Origin: Salinicola sp.
GTDB lineage: Bacteria > Pseudomonadota > Gammaproteobacteria > Pseudomonadales > Halomonadaceae
Assembly: GCA_002695065.1 (NCBI GenBank)
Contig: NZNW01000044.1
Location: 1-64,000, forward strand
DNA: 64,000 nt
Direction of reading: 5' to 3'
Positions 1 through 15,794 of the stretch are shown here, in pieces. Position numbers and translations under genes: made by a program. Numbering within the stretch: the stretch's first letter is position 1; each line of letters starts with the position of its first letter. The notes under the pieces are model-generated. The model was not told the origin of the DNA. It saw only the letters and a program-made list of their open reading frames with translations, and searched no databases.

Positions 1-677
<677 letters not shown>

Positions 678-743
678 TCAGATTACCAGAGTCGTTCGAA
701 AGGCTCAATTTTGGATCGCGCGGTCGTCATGCCCGGGGGCGAA

Positions 744-1466
744 TCAACTGGCGACGGCGCGCTGCAACGACTCCAGGCGACGGTCACGGATGCCGAGCGC
801 GTGAAGATCGCCCACCGTGTTGTCGAGATACTCGCGGCACGATCCCAGCACGCCGCGGCCGGTGCGCAGCAGGTGCACCACCGTCTCGTCGGGCTGGCGA
901 CCGATATAGCGCTCGTGATGCGGATTGATCACGAAAGCGACGCCCCAGATCGGGCCGACGTCCGTCTTCAGCTTGATCCAGCGCGGGCGGTAGGCGCCGG
1001 TCAGCATCTCGCGCCGCCACACCAGCGTCAGCTCACGCTCGAGATTGTCGCCGGGGACGCGCAGCGCCACCCCATGGCAGGAGCCTCCCGGCGCCAGCGC
1101 CAGCATCAGCCCGGGGGTCTCGGGGGTGCCCCGGCCGTGATCGAGCTTGAGGCAGAAGTCGCGATGATAGCCGTAGAGCCGGCAGGTGTGGCGCTCGGCG
1201 ACCTCGACACACGGATTCCAGATCAGCGAGCCGTAGGCGAAGAGGTAGACCCCGTCCTGCAACTGGACACCGGGCGGGGCCGTGGCCAGGACCTGCTGGA
1301 TCGAACTGCGCAGCTCCTGGTGGCTCTTCAGCGCCACCTCGGGATAGACATGTTCGAAGTGACGGCGAATCAGGTCCTGCTCCAGCACCTCGCGCGTCAT
1401 GGCGATCGACTTCGGCGTGGAAGCCTGCTCGCCGGCATGGGTCTCGCTGGAGTGCGACTCGCTCAT
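744..1466 (-). CDS. chaC: ChaC-like gamma-glutamylcyclotransferase
   Basis: Predicted cytosolic enzyme of 240 residues that splits glutathione into 5-oxoproline and Cys-Gly, as ChaC proteins do. The fold signature YLFAYGSLIWNP sits near residue 85, followed by a conserved GYHRDFCL segment. RREMLTGAY probably carries the catalytic glutamate. The C-terminal region YIGRQPDETVVHLL is also typical of ChaC. The ATG at 1466 was chosen; an internal ATG (MTREVLEQD) about 22 codons later could also start the domain, because the first 20 residues are polar and low in complexity. It follows uraA on the same strand after 121 bases with a weak hairpin between, so co-transcription is possible. Family assignment is firm; the substrate follows from family knowledge. 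Confidence 0.88.
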   Translation of the reverse strand: MSESHSSETHAGEQASTPKSIAMTREVLEQDLIRRHFEHVYPEVALKSHQELRSSIQQVLATAPPGVQLQDGVYLFAYGSLIWNPCVEVAERHTCRLYGYHRDFCLKLDHGRGTPETPGLMLALAPGGSCHGVALRVPGDNLERELTLVWRREMLTGAYRPRWIKLKTDVGPIWGVAFVINPHHERYIGRQPDETVVHLLRTGRGVLGSCREYLDNTVGDLHALGIRDRRLESLQRAVAS

Positions 1467-1587
1467 TGGGGACTCTATACTCGGACGCGATCGAAAGGGT
1501 TCGGGATACCACGGGTGACGCCGAGGCCATGACCCGCACCACCCAAGACTAACGTTCAACGGGCTCGAAACGAAGCCCGAATCGGCA

Positions 1588-2898
1588 TCACCCGGCAATG
1601 TCCCGCCTGCGTCGGGCGCCACGACGCAGAACCAGGTGCAGAAGAATCGCACCGAAGGTGGCAGTCCCGATACCGTCGAGGGTGAAACCGCCGAAGTCGA
1701 TGGAGAAGTTGCCCGCGCCCAGCACCAGCGTCACCGCCGCCACGATCAGGTTGGTATTGTCGCCCAGATCGACACCGTTCTGGATCCAGATACGGGCGCC
1801 GGCCACCGCGATCAGACCGAACACCACGATCGAGGTGCCGGCCAGCACCGGACCGGGAATGGTCTGGATCAACGCCCCGAAACGCGGCGAGAAGCCGAGC
1901 AGGATGGCGAAGCCGGCGGCGGCGACGAAGATCAGCGTCGAATAGACCCGGGTCACCGCCATCACGCCGATATTCTCGGCATAGGTGGTCACGCCGGTGC
2001 CGCCGGACGCACCGGAGACCATCGTCGCCAGGCCGTCGCCGACGAAGGCCCGGCCGATGTAGGGGTCGAGATCGCGTCCGGTCATCGCCCCCACCGCCTT
2101 GATGTGGCCGAGGTTTTCCGCCACCAGGATGATCGCGACCGGAGCGATCAGCACGATCGCATGGGGAGTGAAGGTCGGCGCCGTGAACGCGGGCAGCCCG
2201 AACCAGTCGGCCGCACCGATCGCCGAGAAATCGATCGGCGCTCCCCAACCCAGGCCGTTGGTGACCAGCGCATAGATGGCGTATGCCGCGACCAGTCCGA
2301 CCAGGATCAACAGCCGCTGGAGCATGCCGCGGGTCAGCACCGCGGCCAGGCCGACACAGAGGATGGTCACCAGCGCCATCGCCGCGTCGAAATTGGAATC
2401 CTTCACGCTGGAGACCGCCACCGGGGCCAGGTTGAGGCCGATGGTCATCACGATCGCCCCGGTGACGACCGGCGGCAGCAGGTACTCGATCCAGCGCGTG
2501 CCCAGCGCCATGACCAGCATGCCGATGAGGGTGTAGATCGCGCCACAGGCGATGATGCCCCCCAGCGCCAGGCCGATGGAGGGATTGCCACCGCTGCCGG
2601 CGTATCCGGTGGCAGCGATCACCACGCCGATGAAGGCAAAGCTGGACCCCAGGTAGCTGGGAACCCGCCCGCCGACGATGACGAAGAACAGCAGTGTGCC
2701 GATCCCCGACATCAGGATGGCCAGATTGGGATCGAACCCCATCAGCAGCGGTGCCAGCACGGTGGAGCCAAACATCGCCACGGCGTGCTGAATGCCCATC
2801 AGCAACGTCTGCGCCGGCGGCAGCGTCTCGTCGGGCGCGACCAGACCTTGGTGACGGGCGGCATCGACGCGCCGCCAGCGGGGGAACCAGGATGACAT
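1588..2898 (-). CDS. uraA: NCS2-family uracil/xanthine permease (UraA-like)
   Basis: Inner-membrane nucleobase:proton symporter of the NCS2 family, 436 residues, close to the 429 of E. coli UraA. The N-terminal GIQHAVAMFGSTVLAPLLMG followed by DPN is the typical UraA opening. About a dozen hydrophobic segments follow, with AENLGHIKAVGAMTGRDLDPYIGRA and SGASGGTGVTTYAENIGVMA covering the substrate-binding half-helices. The ATG at 2898 was preferred to longer upstream reading because the extra residues are arginine-rich and unlike the family. Uracil is the likeliest substrate given pyrG nearby, but xanthine or uric acid cannot be excluded from sequence alone. Confidence 0.9.
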   Translation of the reverse strand: MSSWFPRWRRVDAARHQGLVAPDETLPPAQTLLMGIQHAVAMFGSTVLAPLLMGFDPNLAILMSGIGTLLFFVIVGGRVPSYLGSSFAFIGVVIAATGYAGSGGNPSIGLALGGIIACGAIYTLIGMLVMALGTRWIEYLLPPVVTGAIVMTIGLNLAPVAVSSVKDSNFDAAMALVTILCVGLAAVLTRGMLQRLLILVGLVAAYAIYALVTNGLGWGAPIDFSAIGAADWFGLPAFTAPTFTPHAIVLIAPVAIILVAENLGHIKAVGAMTGRDLDPYIGRAFVGDGLATMVSGASGGTGVTTYAENIGVMAVTRVYSTLIFVAAAGFAILLGFSPRFGALIQTIPGPVLAGTSIVVFGLIAVAGARIWIQNGVDLGDNTNLIVAAVTLVLGAGNFSIDFGGFTLDGIGTATFGAILLHLVLRRGARRRRDIAG

Positions 2899-3168
2899 CG
2901 GGTTTGTTCTCCAGAGCAGCGGCCGGGGGCGCCGGCGGCGTTCGACCGCGCGAAAGCGATTGTTGTCGGCGTGGCCGGCGAAGCGACGGCCCGACGCGCA
3001 TTCTAACGTCAGCGCCGACCGGATGCTTCCCGCCATCGCACCTTGGCATGGAGCGCCGCGAGTGGACTACGCTGACACCATCGTCCCAAGGAGCCGGGCG
3101 AGAACACCGAACGACCCCATCGGGGGCGATGACGCCCCTTCAACCTCGAGGCATGCCAGGGAGTGGAT

Positions 3169-4362
3169 ATGCAACGCTACGACTATCTGATCGTCGGCGC
3201 CGGCATGGTTGCCGCCAACGCCGTACAAGGCATTCGCGAGCGTGACGCCGATGGCACCATCGGCATCCTCGGTGCCGAGCCCAACGGGCCGGTCACCCGG
3301 CCGGCGCTCTCGAAAAAGCTCTGGACCGATCCCGAATTCGGCTACGACAAGATCTGGATGCAGCCGGAGCAGCATGCCGCCACGACGCTGCACACCGACA
3401 CCCGGGTCACCGCCATCGATCGCCAGCGCCGGACCGTGACCACGGACAGCGGCGATACCTACGGCTATGGCAAGCTGTTGCTGGCCACCGGCGGTGCGCC
3501 AGTGACGCTCGACCTGCCCCGGAGCGAACGCGTGCGCTATTTCCGCACCGTCGAGGACTACGACTGCCTGCGCAGGCTCGCCGACCAGGGGCTGCATGTC
3601 GCCGTCGTCGGCGGCAGCTACATCGGCACGGAACTGGCCGCGGCGCTGATCCAGAACGGCTGCCGGGTCACCTTGATCCATCCCGAGGACGTGCTGGGCG
3701 GCGCCCTGTTTCCGCCCAGCGTCGCCGATCGCTTCCACCGGGCTTACCTCGATGCAGGCGTCACGCTGCTGGGCGGACGCAAGATCAGCGGCGGGCGCGA
3801 GGCGGATGGCAAGGTCACGCTCGCGCTGGACGACGGGGCCAGCCTGGCAGCGGATGCGGCGGTGTTCGGGCTGGGTGTCGAGCCCTGCGTGGCGCTGGCC
3901 GAGGAGGCAGGCCTCGCAACCGACGGCGGGATTCTCGTCGACGATCGCCTGACAACCGCCGACGCCGCGATCTTCGCCGCCGGCGATGTCGCGACCTATC
4001 CGGACCGGATCCTCGGTCGCTGGCATGCCGAACACGTCGACAACGCCAACCGGATGGGCCAGACGGTCGGACGCATCATGGCGGGCAGCGACGAGGCCTA
4101 CGACCACACGCCCTACTTCTACTCCAACGTCTTCGACTTCGCCTGGAAAGCGGTGGGCCGCATGGACAGCTCGCTGGAGATCGTCGAGGATCCGGGGCCG
4201 CAGCCGGACCAGGGGATCTACTACTATCTCGATGACGGACGGGTGGTCGGCGTACTGCTGCTCAACGTGGATGCCGACCGACTCGACGAGGCGCGGGAGG
4301 TGCTGGCAGACAAGGCACCGCAGCGGGCCGAGACCCTGGTCGGGCGCATTGCGATGTCATGA
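3169..4362 (+). CDS. FAD/NAD(P)H-dependent ferredoxin reductase-like oxidoreductase
   Basis: Soluble flavoprotein of 397 residues of the pyridine-nucleotide disulfide/ferredoxin reductase superfamily (AIF or BenD-type reductase fold). An N-terminal FAD-binding dinucleotide motif reads YDYLIVGAGMVAANA. A central NAD(P)H-binding motif reads VAVVGGSYIGTELAAAL near residue 145. The second FAD contact is AAIFAAGDVATYPDRILGR, followed by a C-terminal dimerisation-like domain. The ATG at 3169 was chosen because AGGGAG lies six bases upstream; an in-frame GTG six bases earlier would sit on that site. It diverges from uraA, and its electron acceptor is unknown. No Rieske or ferredoxin gene is adjacent, so the partner must be encoded elsewhere. 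Confidence 0.85.
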   Translation: MQRYDYLIVGAGMVAANAVQGIRERDADGTIGILGAEPNGPVTRPALSKKLWTDPEFGYDKIWMQPEQHAATTLHTDTRVTAIDRQRRTVTTDSGDTYGYGKLLLATGGAPVTLDLPRSERVRYFRTVEDYDCLRRLADQGLHVAVVGGSYIGTELAAALIQNGCRVTLIHPEDVLGGALFPPSVADRFHRAYLDAGVTLLGGRKISGGREADGKVTLALDDGASLAADAAVFGLGVEPCVALAEEAGLATDGGILVDDRLTTADAAIFAAGDVATYPDRILGRWHAEHVDNANRMGQTVGRIMAGSDEAYDHTPYFYSNVFDFAWKAVGRMDSSLEIVEDPGPQPDQGIYYYLDDGRVVGVLLLNVDADRLDEAREVLADKAPQRAETLVGRIAMS

Positions 4363-4387
4363 CACTGCGGTGGCGCCTCGGACCGAC

Positions 4388-4421
4388 AAAAAAGCGCCAG
4401 CAGTGATGCTGGCGCTTTTTC
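4388..4421. terminator. Bidirectional intrinsic terminator
   Basis: The stem AGCGCCAGCA pairs with TGCTGGCGCT around a GTGA loop. It is flanked by an A-run on the left and a T-run on the right, so it can stop both the flavoprotein gene reading right and the small minus-strand gene at 4465 reading left. Confidence 0.9.
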
Positions 4422-4464
4422 TCGATGCGGCCACTGCTCCGGGCCGATTTCACCAGCGTGAAAC

Positions 4465-4698
4465 TCACTCCGGCAGGCGTGACACCAGAATATTGGCACG
4501 CCGCTCGATCTCCTCGAGCATCCCGGCGCACTCGTCCGACATGCCGCTGTCCCGGAGCTTGGCCAGGGAAAACAGCGCCTTGAGCTGCCCACTGATCATG
4601 ATGGCCTGATGGCCGCCGTCCTGATCCAGCACATGATCTTCCAGCGCTCGCAGATGGGTGTTTGCCTGGTCGAGAATGTTGCGTTCAAGCCTGATCAT
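4465..4698 (-). CDS. Small conserved-looking hypothetical protein (77 aa)
   Basis: A 77-residue, mostly helical, charged protein with no signal peptide or membrane segment and no motif I recognise. The gene is credible because AGAAGGT lies a good distance upstream of the ATG at 4698, codon use matches its neighbours, and the gene ends just before the shared terminator at 4388-4421. Heptad-like leucine and isoleucine spacing (MIRLERNILDQA, LKALFSLAKL, MLEEIERRANIL) suggests a helical bundle or short coiled coil. It is transcribed apart from gltD, with 130 bases between the gltD 3' repeats and its start. I assign no function. Confidence 0.7.
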   Translation of the reverse strand: MIRLERNILDQANTHLRALEDHVLDQDGGHQAIMISGQLKALFSLAKLRDSGMSDECAGMLEEIERRANILVSRLPE

Positions 4699-4828
4699 GA
4701 TGTGACCTTCTGAGAATTGCGGTTCGTGACGAGCGCGCCACTGTAAAGACTCTCACGACGTTATACCACCGCTGAAGGTGACGGCCGGCGCTGCCGGCCG
4801 GCCCCGGCTCCGCAGGCGGCCCGGGGCA

Positions 4829-10851
<6,023 letters not shown>

Positions 10852-11468
10852 GGGCGTGCCTCACAAAGCTGTTCTGAATACAGGGTATTGTATTCGGTCC
10901 GGTAAAAAGAGATGATAGAAGGTTTTCTTGTTTTTCCGACTGGATTACCAGCGGTGCAATAGGCCCGATTTTCGTCTCGAAGCGCCGACAACGTGGGGTG
11001 TCGGCGGGTCGCAAAAAGGCCGGACAGAATAGCCAGTCAGCTTCTCCAGCGCAATTCCGGAGCCGGCTTTCTCGCTGCAAATACATTTAAAATCGAAGAC
11101 TTAGCGAAACATTCAACAAAAATACACTGCTAGCACAAAGGCTTAGGCCTCAACATAGACCAAAGTCTAAACCCTTGCGTGTCGTGGCCCGAATCGTCGT
11201 GAGATCCAGGCGCGAAGCCCATACCGATACGGCATGGAGCATACCAATTATATCGACAATACCCGGAAAGAACAGCCGTCGGCACGCCGATTGTCGCCAG
11301 GCGAGACCCGCGAACGGCCACCCATGCCGAACGCCGTGACGGGAGCGCTATCGAGACGGGACTGCCACCGGGGCGGCCCATGCGAGCGGAGGAGCGCCGC
11401 CGGGATGGCGGCGGAAACAAGGCCGGGTAAAACCGGGAAGGAGAGGCGCCTGCCGGCGCCGTGGCGCG
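10852..11468. other. Long intergenic region between aroB and gltB
   Basis: About 617 bases with no convincing gene. The part near gltB is clearly more AT-rich than the surrounding genes and holds the gltB promoter region with TACAAT and an inverted repeat. The reading frames inside (for example 11130-11420 minus) have arginine/proline/serine-rich translations and no ribosome-binding site, so they were not called. There is a short palindrome AGGCTTAGGCCT near 11143. A regulatory RNA or a long gltB leader is possible but not shown. Confidence 0.6.
10876..10895 (-). promoter_or_regulatory. Inverted repeat overlapping the gltB promoter
   Basis: GAATACA and TGTATTC form a perfect 7-bp inverted repeat with a 6-bp spacer, 24 bases before the gltB start. 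On the minus strand the left arm runs into TACAAT, a good -10 hexamer. This is the layout of a repressor or activator operator. The regulator is not identifiable from sequence. Confidence 0.55.
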
Positions 11469-12581
11469 TCAGCCTCGGGGGAAGCGTTCCAGCAGCCGGT
11501 GGAGCAGCTCGGCCTCGGTATCGTCCCGGATGCAGGCGCGCCCCATCGCCTCGAGCAGGATCAGGCGCAGCCGACTGTCGAGATTTTTCTTGTCGAGGCG
11601 CATGCGAGAGAGGAAATCCTCGGCCTGCATGTTGGCCGGTGCCGTGACCGGGAGATCCGCGGCACTCAGAATCGCCGTGACGCGCTCGACATCGGCCTCG
11701 CTCAACCAGCCGCGATCGAAGGATAGCCGGGTCGCCATCATCATGCCGGCGCCCACCGCTTCGCCGTGCAGCCAGTTGCCGTAGCCCTGATGCGCCTCGA
11801 TGGCGTGACCGAAGGTGTGGCCCAGGTTGAGCAGCGCACGCACGCCCTGCTCGGTCTCGTCCTCGGCGACGACTTCCGCCTTGATCTCGCAGCTGCGGCG
11901 AATGGCGTGGCGAATGGCGGCCTCGTCGAGCGCCCGGAGTGCCGCCAGGTTCTCCTCCAGCCACTCGAGGAAGGAGAGGTCCCAGATCAAGCCGTACTTG
12001 ATCACCTCCGCCAGCCCCGCGGACAACTCCCGGGCCGGCAGCGTTCGCAAGGTGTCGGTATCGACGATCACCGCCCGGGGCTGCCAGAACGCGCCGATCA
12101 TGTTCTTGCCACGCGGGTGGTTGACGCCCGTCTTGCCGCCCACGGAGGAGTCGACCTGGGCCAGCAGGGTGGTGGGTATCTGGATGAACGCGACACCGCG
12201 CTGATAGCTGGCGGCCGCGTATCCCGCCATGTCGCCGATGACGCCTCCGCCCAGCGCGATCAGTGTGCAGCGACGATTGAAGCCGGCGGCCAGCAGCGCA
12301 TCCCAGATACGCTCCACCGACGCCAGCGTCTTGGTCGCCTCGCCGTCGGGCAGGATGACTTCCCGGATCTCGAGGTCGGCACCGGCCAGCGTCTGCTTGA
12401 GCGCCGCGAGATAATGCGGGGCGATCACCTCGTTGGTCACGATCATCACCTGGCGCCCCGCCAGGTACGGCAGCAGATGTTCCCGGCTCGCCAGAACGCC
12501 CGCGCCGACGTGGATCGGATAACTGCGCTCGCCCAGCGACACGCTCAGCGATTCCACCGAAAGCGAAGAGACTGACGTCAT
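11469..12581 (-). CDS. aroB: 3-dehydroquinate synthase
   Basis: Cytosolic NAD- and metal-dependent enzyme that converts DAHP to 3-dehydroquinate, step two of the shikimate pathway. It has 370 residues, matching the family. ALGGGVIGDMAGYAAASYQRG is the NAD/substrate region, shown here as one family-defining block split by a short linker. SSVGGKTGVNHPRGKNMIG and the metal-binding histidines in GHTFGHAIEAHQGYGNWLHGEAV (two adjacent segments) are also present. It follows aroK on the same strand with 23 bases between. Its ribosome-binding site AAAGG lies inside a duplicated copy of the aroK 3' end, so the duplication supplies or moves the translation signal. Confidence 0.97.
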   Translation of the reverse strand: MTSVSSLSVESLSVSLGERSYPIHVGAGVLASREHLLPYLAGRQVMIVTNEVIAPHYLAALKQTLAGADLEIREVILPDGEATKTLASVERIWDALLAAGFNRRCTLIALGGGVIGDMAGYAAASYQRGVAFIQIPTTLLAQVDSSVGGKTGVNHPRGKNMIGAFWQPRAVIVDTDTLRTLPARELSAGLAEVIKYGLIWDLSFLEWLEENLAALRALDEAAIRHAIRRSCEIKAEVVAEDETEQGVRALLNLGHTFGHAIEAHQGYGNWLHGEAVGAGMMMATRLSFDRGWLSEADVERVTAILSAADLPVTAPANMQAEDFLSRMRLDKKNLDSRLRLILLEAMGRACIRDDTEAELLHRLLERFPRG

Positions 12582-12586
12582 GACAT

Positions 12587-12622
12587 TTACCTTTGGTGAG
12601 AGAGTTACCTTTGGTGGGAGAG
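12587..12622 (-). repeat. Two tandem 18-bp copies spanning the aroK stop codon
   Basis: Units 12587-12604 and 12605-12622 differ by one base. The second is the last six codons of aroK (LSHQR plus stop). The first is a non-coding duplicate that carries the AAAGG ribosome-binding site of aroB. Confidence 0.9.
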
Positions 12623-13165
12623 TGGCGGCGAGGCAGCGAGCGGCTCGGCGAGACGGGAGACACGCCGCAGGATATCACCGACCACGCTTCTGGGACCGCG
12701 GCGATCGGTGCGCACGACGATGTCCGCCGTGGCGCGATAGAGCGGATCGCGAATCGCGAACAGCTCCCTCAGCACCTGCTCCGGATTGGCATTCTGAAGC
12801 AGCGGCCGATTGCGATCCCGCGAGGTGCGTCGAATCTGCTGCTCGACGGTGGTGGCCAGGTAGATCACCGTGCCCCGCTCCCGCAGCAGTTGCCGGTTGA
12901 CCTCGCGCATGACCGCGCCGCCCCCCGTCGCCATCACGACTTCACTGCGCTGGGTCAGCTCGTCGAGCATGGCCGTCTCTCGATCGCGGAACCCCTGCTC
13001 CCCCTCGACATCGAAAATCCACGGGATGTTCGCCCCGCACCGACCCTCTATCTGATGGTCGCTATCCAGGAATTCGCGCTGCAATTCGGCCGCCAGAAGG
13101 CGGCCGATTGTGCTCTTGCCGGCCCCCATGGGACCGATGAGAAAAAGATTGGGAAGCGACCGCAT
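12605..13165 (-). CDS. aroK: Shikimate kinase
   Basis: Phosphorylates shikimate to shikimate 3-phosphate with ATP; 186 residues. The Walker A motif [17 protein letters not shown] is near residue 8. D-S-D at residue 34 (FLDSDHQIE) binds shikimate and magnesium, and the family motif ATGGGAV lies near residue 80. The lid sequence RDRNRPLLQ follows at about residue 116. The start codon overlaps the pilQ stop (TGATG), so aroK and aroB appear to be transcribed as the tail of the pilMNOPQ operon, an order common in gammaproteobacteria. The last six codons are duplicated downstream. Confidence 0.96.
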   Translation of the reverse strand: MRSLPNLFLIGPMGAGKSTIGRLLAAELQREFLDSDHQIEGRCGANIPWIFDVEGEQGFRDRETAMLDELTQRSEVVMATGGGAVMREVNRQLLRERGTVIYLATTVEQQIRRTSRDRNRPLLQNANPEQVLRELFAIRDPLYRATADIVVRTDRRGPRSVVGDILRRVSRLAEPLAASPPLSHQR

Positions 13166-15231
13166 CAGCGAATGGCCAGTCCGTCCTCGATGATCTTGGG
13201 CGTAATGAATACCAGCAATTCTACCTTCTCGTTGCTTTCCTGGGTATAGCGGAAGAGATTGCCCAGCACCGGGATGTCTCCCAGGAACGGGGTCTTGAAC
13301 AGCGTCCGCAACTGCTCGGAGGTCAGAATCCCGCCCAGCACCACGGTTTCGCCGTTGTCGACCAGTACCTGGGTCTGAATCTCGTTGGTATCGATCGCCG
13401 GCGCGCCATCGAATCGCGTATCGGAAATATCGTCGTTGTTGATGCGCAGATCCATGATGATGCGATCGTCGGGCGTGATCTGCGGCGTCACCTCCAGCGA
13501 CAGCACCGCCTCCTTGAACTCGGTGGTCGTCGCACCGCTGGAGGAGGCCTCCTGGTAGGGCACCTCCTGCCCCTGCTTGATCACCGCGGTGCGCTGGTTG
13601 GCGGTAATCACCTTGGGCTGGGAGATGGTCTGGCTCTTGCCCTCGCTCTCCAGTGCACGCAGCTCGAGGTCGATCAGCACGTCCCCGGAGAGATAGCCGA
13701 AGCTGAAAGCGCTGGCCGGGTTGGTGGCGTTGCCCAGGTCGACCGCCAATCCGCCGCCATAAGGAGCGGGATCATCCGAGGTCGTCGGCACCGTCGAAGG
13801 ATTGCCGTCGGCCGCCCCGCTCAGATCGAAGTGACGGCCCCGCGGCGAGGAAAGCCCCCAGTTGACGCCCAGCTCGTGCGTCGCACTATCCCTCGCGATC
13901 ACGATGCGAGCCTCGATCTGCACCTGGCGCACCGGGACATCGAGGTGGTCGATGGTCCGTCGGATCGCGTCCAGCTGATCGCGCGTATCCTGCAGGATCA
14001 GCGTATTGGTGCGCGGATCGACGGTGACCCGGCCACGCTCCGACATCATCCCGACCCCCTCGCCGCCTCGCAGCAGCGCGGCGAGGGAATCGGCCTTGGC
14101 GTAGCGAATCTGAAGAAACTCCGTACTCAGCGGCGCCAACTGCTCGGACTGCTCGCGGGTTTCCAGCGTCTGACGCTGCAGGCTTGCCAGTTCGCCGGTG
14201 GGCGCCACCATCATCACGTTGCCTTCGCGCCGGGCCGACAGGCCATGGTTGCGCAGTACCAGATCGAGCGCCTGATCCCACGGCACGTCGGTGAGATTGA
14301 GGGTCACGTTTCCCTGCACACCGTCGCTGGCCACGACGTTGAGCCCGGACTCCTCGGCAATGATCGACAGCACGTCGCGAACCGGAATATCCTGAAAATT
14401 CAGTGTGATGCGGTGCCCGGTGTAGCTGGGCCGCTCCCCCGCCTCGGCACGTTCGATCGTTCCCGCGGCAGCCAGCTCGATCGTCAGACGACGCCCGCTC
14501 TGGGTCACCAGCGGCTCCACGGCGTCGGATGCGGAAATGTCGAAAGTCACACCGCCAGCGCTGCGACGCGGCACGATGCGCTGGACACTCGTGCCGAAGT
14601 CCCCGACGTCGAGCGTCTGATACTGCTCGTCGGGCAGGACGACACCCGGCAACGTGACCGACACCTGTCGCCCCTGCCCCGACACCTCGGCGGCGACGCC
14701 GGCACGGTCGAGTTCCAGTTGCAGCTGTCCGGCGCCGTCCGCGCCGCGACGAAAATCGATCGCGGTGACCCGGGGCTCGGCCGACAGCGTCGTCGGCGCG
14801 TCGACGCCTCCGGCGGGCGGGGATGCCGGCGGAGAAGCGTCGGCATCCCCGCCCAGATGGACGACGACCCGATCCGACAGCCGCTCGAGCCGATAGCCGG
14901 TCGTCGAATCCAGCTCGAATACCAGGCGCGTGCGGCCCCCCGCTACCAGCACCCTCACACCGCTGACGCCGGCGCTGCCGATGGCGAAGCTCGACTGGGA
15001 CAGAGCGCTCTGCGTCTGCAGCAGATCCAGCGCCAACCGCGGCGGGGAGTCCGTGCGATAGCCGCGAACTTCCGGGACGCCGCCGACGAAGTCGAGACCC
15101 ACGTCCAGGCGACCCGCGCCCTGGTCGGTGAAGGTCATCGCGGTCAGGGTGGAGGCCGCCAGGGCGGAGCACGCCATCCCCCACAGAATCAGCGTCGCGA
15201 TCAAAGCGGCCAAATGCCGTCGAAGAGCCAT
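13165..15231 (-). CDS. pilQ: Type IV pilus secretin PilQ
   Basis: Outer-membrane secretin through which type IV pili are extruded, 688 residues. A signal peptide ends near SALAAS, around residue 26. Two AMIN-type domains (roughly residues 27-130 and 150-255) that bind peptidoglycan come next. A secretin N0/STN domain follows ([21 protein letters not shown]), then a secretin N1 domain and the C-terminal secretin barrel with [20 protein letters not shown]. The secretin closing motif [16 protein letters not shown] and the final [16 protein letters not shown] are clear. The gene sits 11 bases after pilP. Confidence 0.97.
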   Translation of the reverse strand: MALRRHLAALIATLILWGMACSALAASTLTAMTFTDQGAGRLDVGLDFVGGVPEVRGYRTDSPPRLALDLLQTQSALSQSSFAIGSAGVSGVRVLVAGGRTRLVFELDSTTGYRLERLSDRVVVHLGGDADASPPASPPAGGVDAPTTLSAEPRVTAIDFRRGADGAGQLQLELDRAGVAAEVSGQGRQVSVTLPGVVLPDEQYQTLDVGDFGTSVQRIVPRRSAGGVTFDISASDAVEPLVTQSGRRLTIELAAAGTIERAEAGERPSYTGHRITLNFQDIPVRDVLSIIAEESGLNVVASDGVQGNVTLNLTDVPWDQALDLVLRNHGLSARREGNVMMVAPTGELASLQRQTLETREQSEQLAPLSTEFLQIRYAKADSLAALLRGGEGVGMMSERGRVTVDPRTNTLILQDTRDQLDAIRRTIDHLDVPVRQVQIEARIVIARDSATHELGVNWGLSSPRGRHFDLSGAADGNPSTVPTTSDDPAPYGGGLAVDLGNATNPASAFSFGYLSGDVLIDLELRALESEGKSQTISQPKVITANQRTAVIKQGQEVPYQEASSSGATTTEFKEAVLSLEVTPQITPDDRIIMDLRINNDDISDTRFDGAPAIDTNEIQTQVLVDNGETVVLGGILTSEQLRTLFKTPFLGDIPVLGNLFRYTQESNEKVELLVFITPKIIEDGLAIR

Positions 15232-15242
15232 GAGTTCCCCTG

Positions 15243-15794
15243 CTACTGTTGCCGCCGGCTGGCACCGTCGGATTCTTGTGGTGCCATTGCCAGACGCTGA
15301 CGACGCTCCGTCCAGCCCCCCTGGGGACCCCGCACGGTCTCGATCAGCGCCAGTGCGCGCGGCTCGACGTCAACGACCTTCCCGTAATCCCTGCCCAGGT
15401 AGTCGCCCTCGAACAGCCGATGGATCCTGCCGTCCGGCGCAGCGACCAGACCCGAGGGGGTGTTCCCCACCGTCAGGGTGCCGACCAGGGTCAGGCTATC
15501 GAGCTCGAAGGCTTCCAGGGGCTGGCGTGGACGATCGGCATCGGGCAGCGGCGCACTATCCATCGGATCGACGCGGCCTTCACGCTCGGCCACGAACGGG
15601 CTGCGGCGCTGCCCCTGGTGGTAGTCGGCGGTGGCATACTGCGGCATCTGCGGTAGCGCGGCGATCTGCCCCTGGGGCTTGTGCCGCAACGCATCCAGAT
15701 GCGCCTCCAGCGCTTCCAGGTCGGCATCCTGACACCCCACGAGCAGGCCGCTGCCGATGAGCATCCCGGCCAGAACGAGGCGGTTCGCGCTCAC
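15243..15794 (-). CDS. pilP: Type IV pilus inner-membrane lipoprotein PilP
   Basis: Periplasmic lipoprotein of 183 residues that links the PilMNO platform to PilQ. The signal peptide ends in a lipobox, GLLVGC, with the lipid-bearing cysteine at residue 21. Next comes a flexible proline- and charge-rich linker. The C-terminal beta domain is typical of PilP (SLTLVGTLTVGNTPSGLV, IHRLFEGDYLGRDYGKV). The start overlaps the pilO stop by four bases, showing translational coupling in the operon. Confidence 0.95.
   Translation of the reverse strand: MSANRLVLAGMLIGSGLLVGCQDADLEALEAHLDALRHKPQGQIAALPQMPQYATADYHQGQRRSPFVAEREGRVDPMDSAPLPDADRPRQPLEAFELDSLTLVGTLTVGNTPSGLVAAPDGRIHRLFEGDYLGRDYGKVVDVEPRALALIETVRGPQGGWTERRQRLAMAPQESDGASRRQQ

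Noticed and set aside
1560-1579. Terminator between uraA and chaC
   Set aside because: Only a six-base stem (CGGGCT/AGCCCG) and no real T-run, so it is not called as a terminator.
11130-11420. 96-residue minus-strand frame in the aroB-gltB gap
   Set aside because: No ribosome-binding site and no recognisable domain; composition is Arg/Pro/Ser-rich, so it is treated as non-coding.
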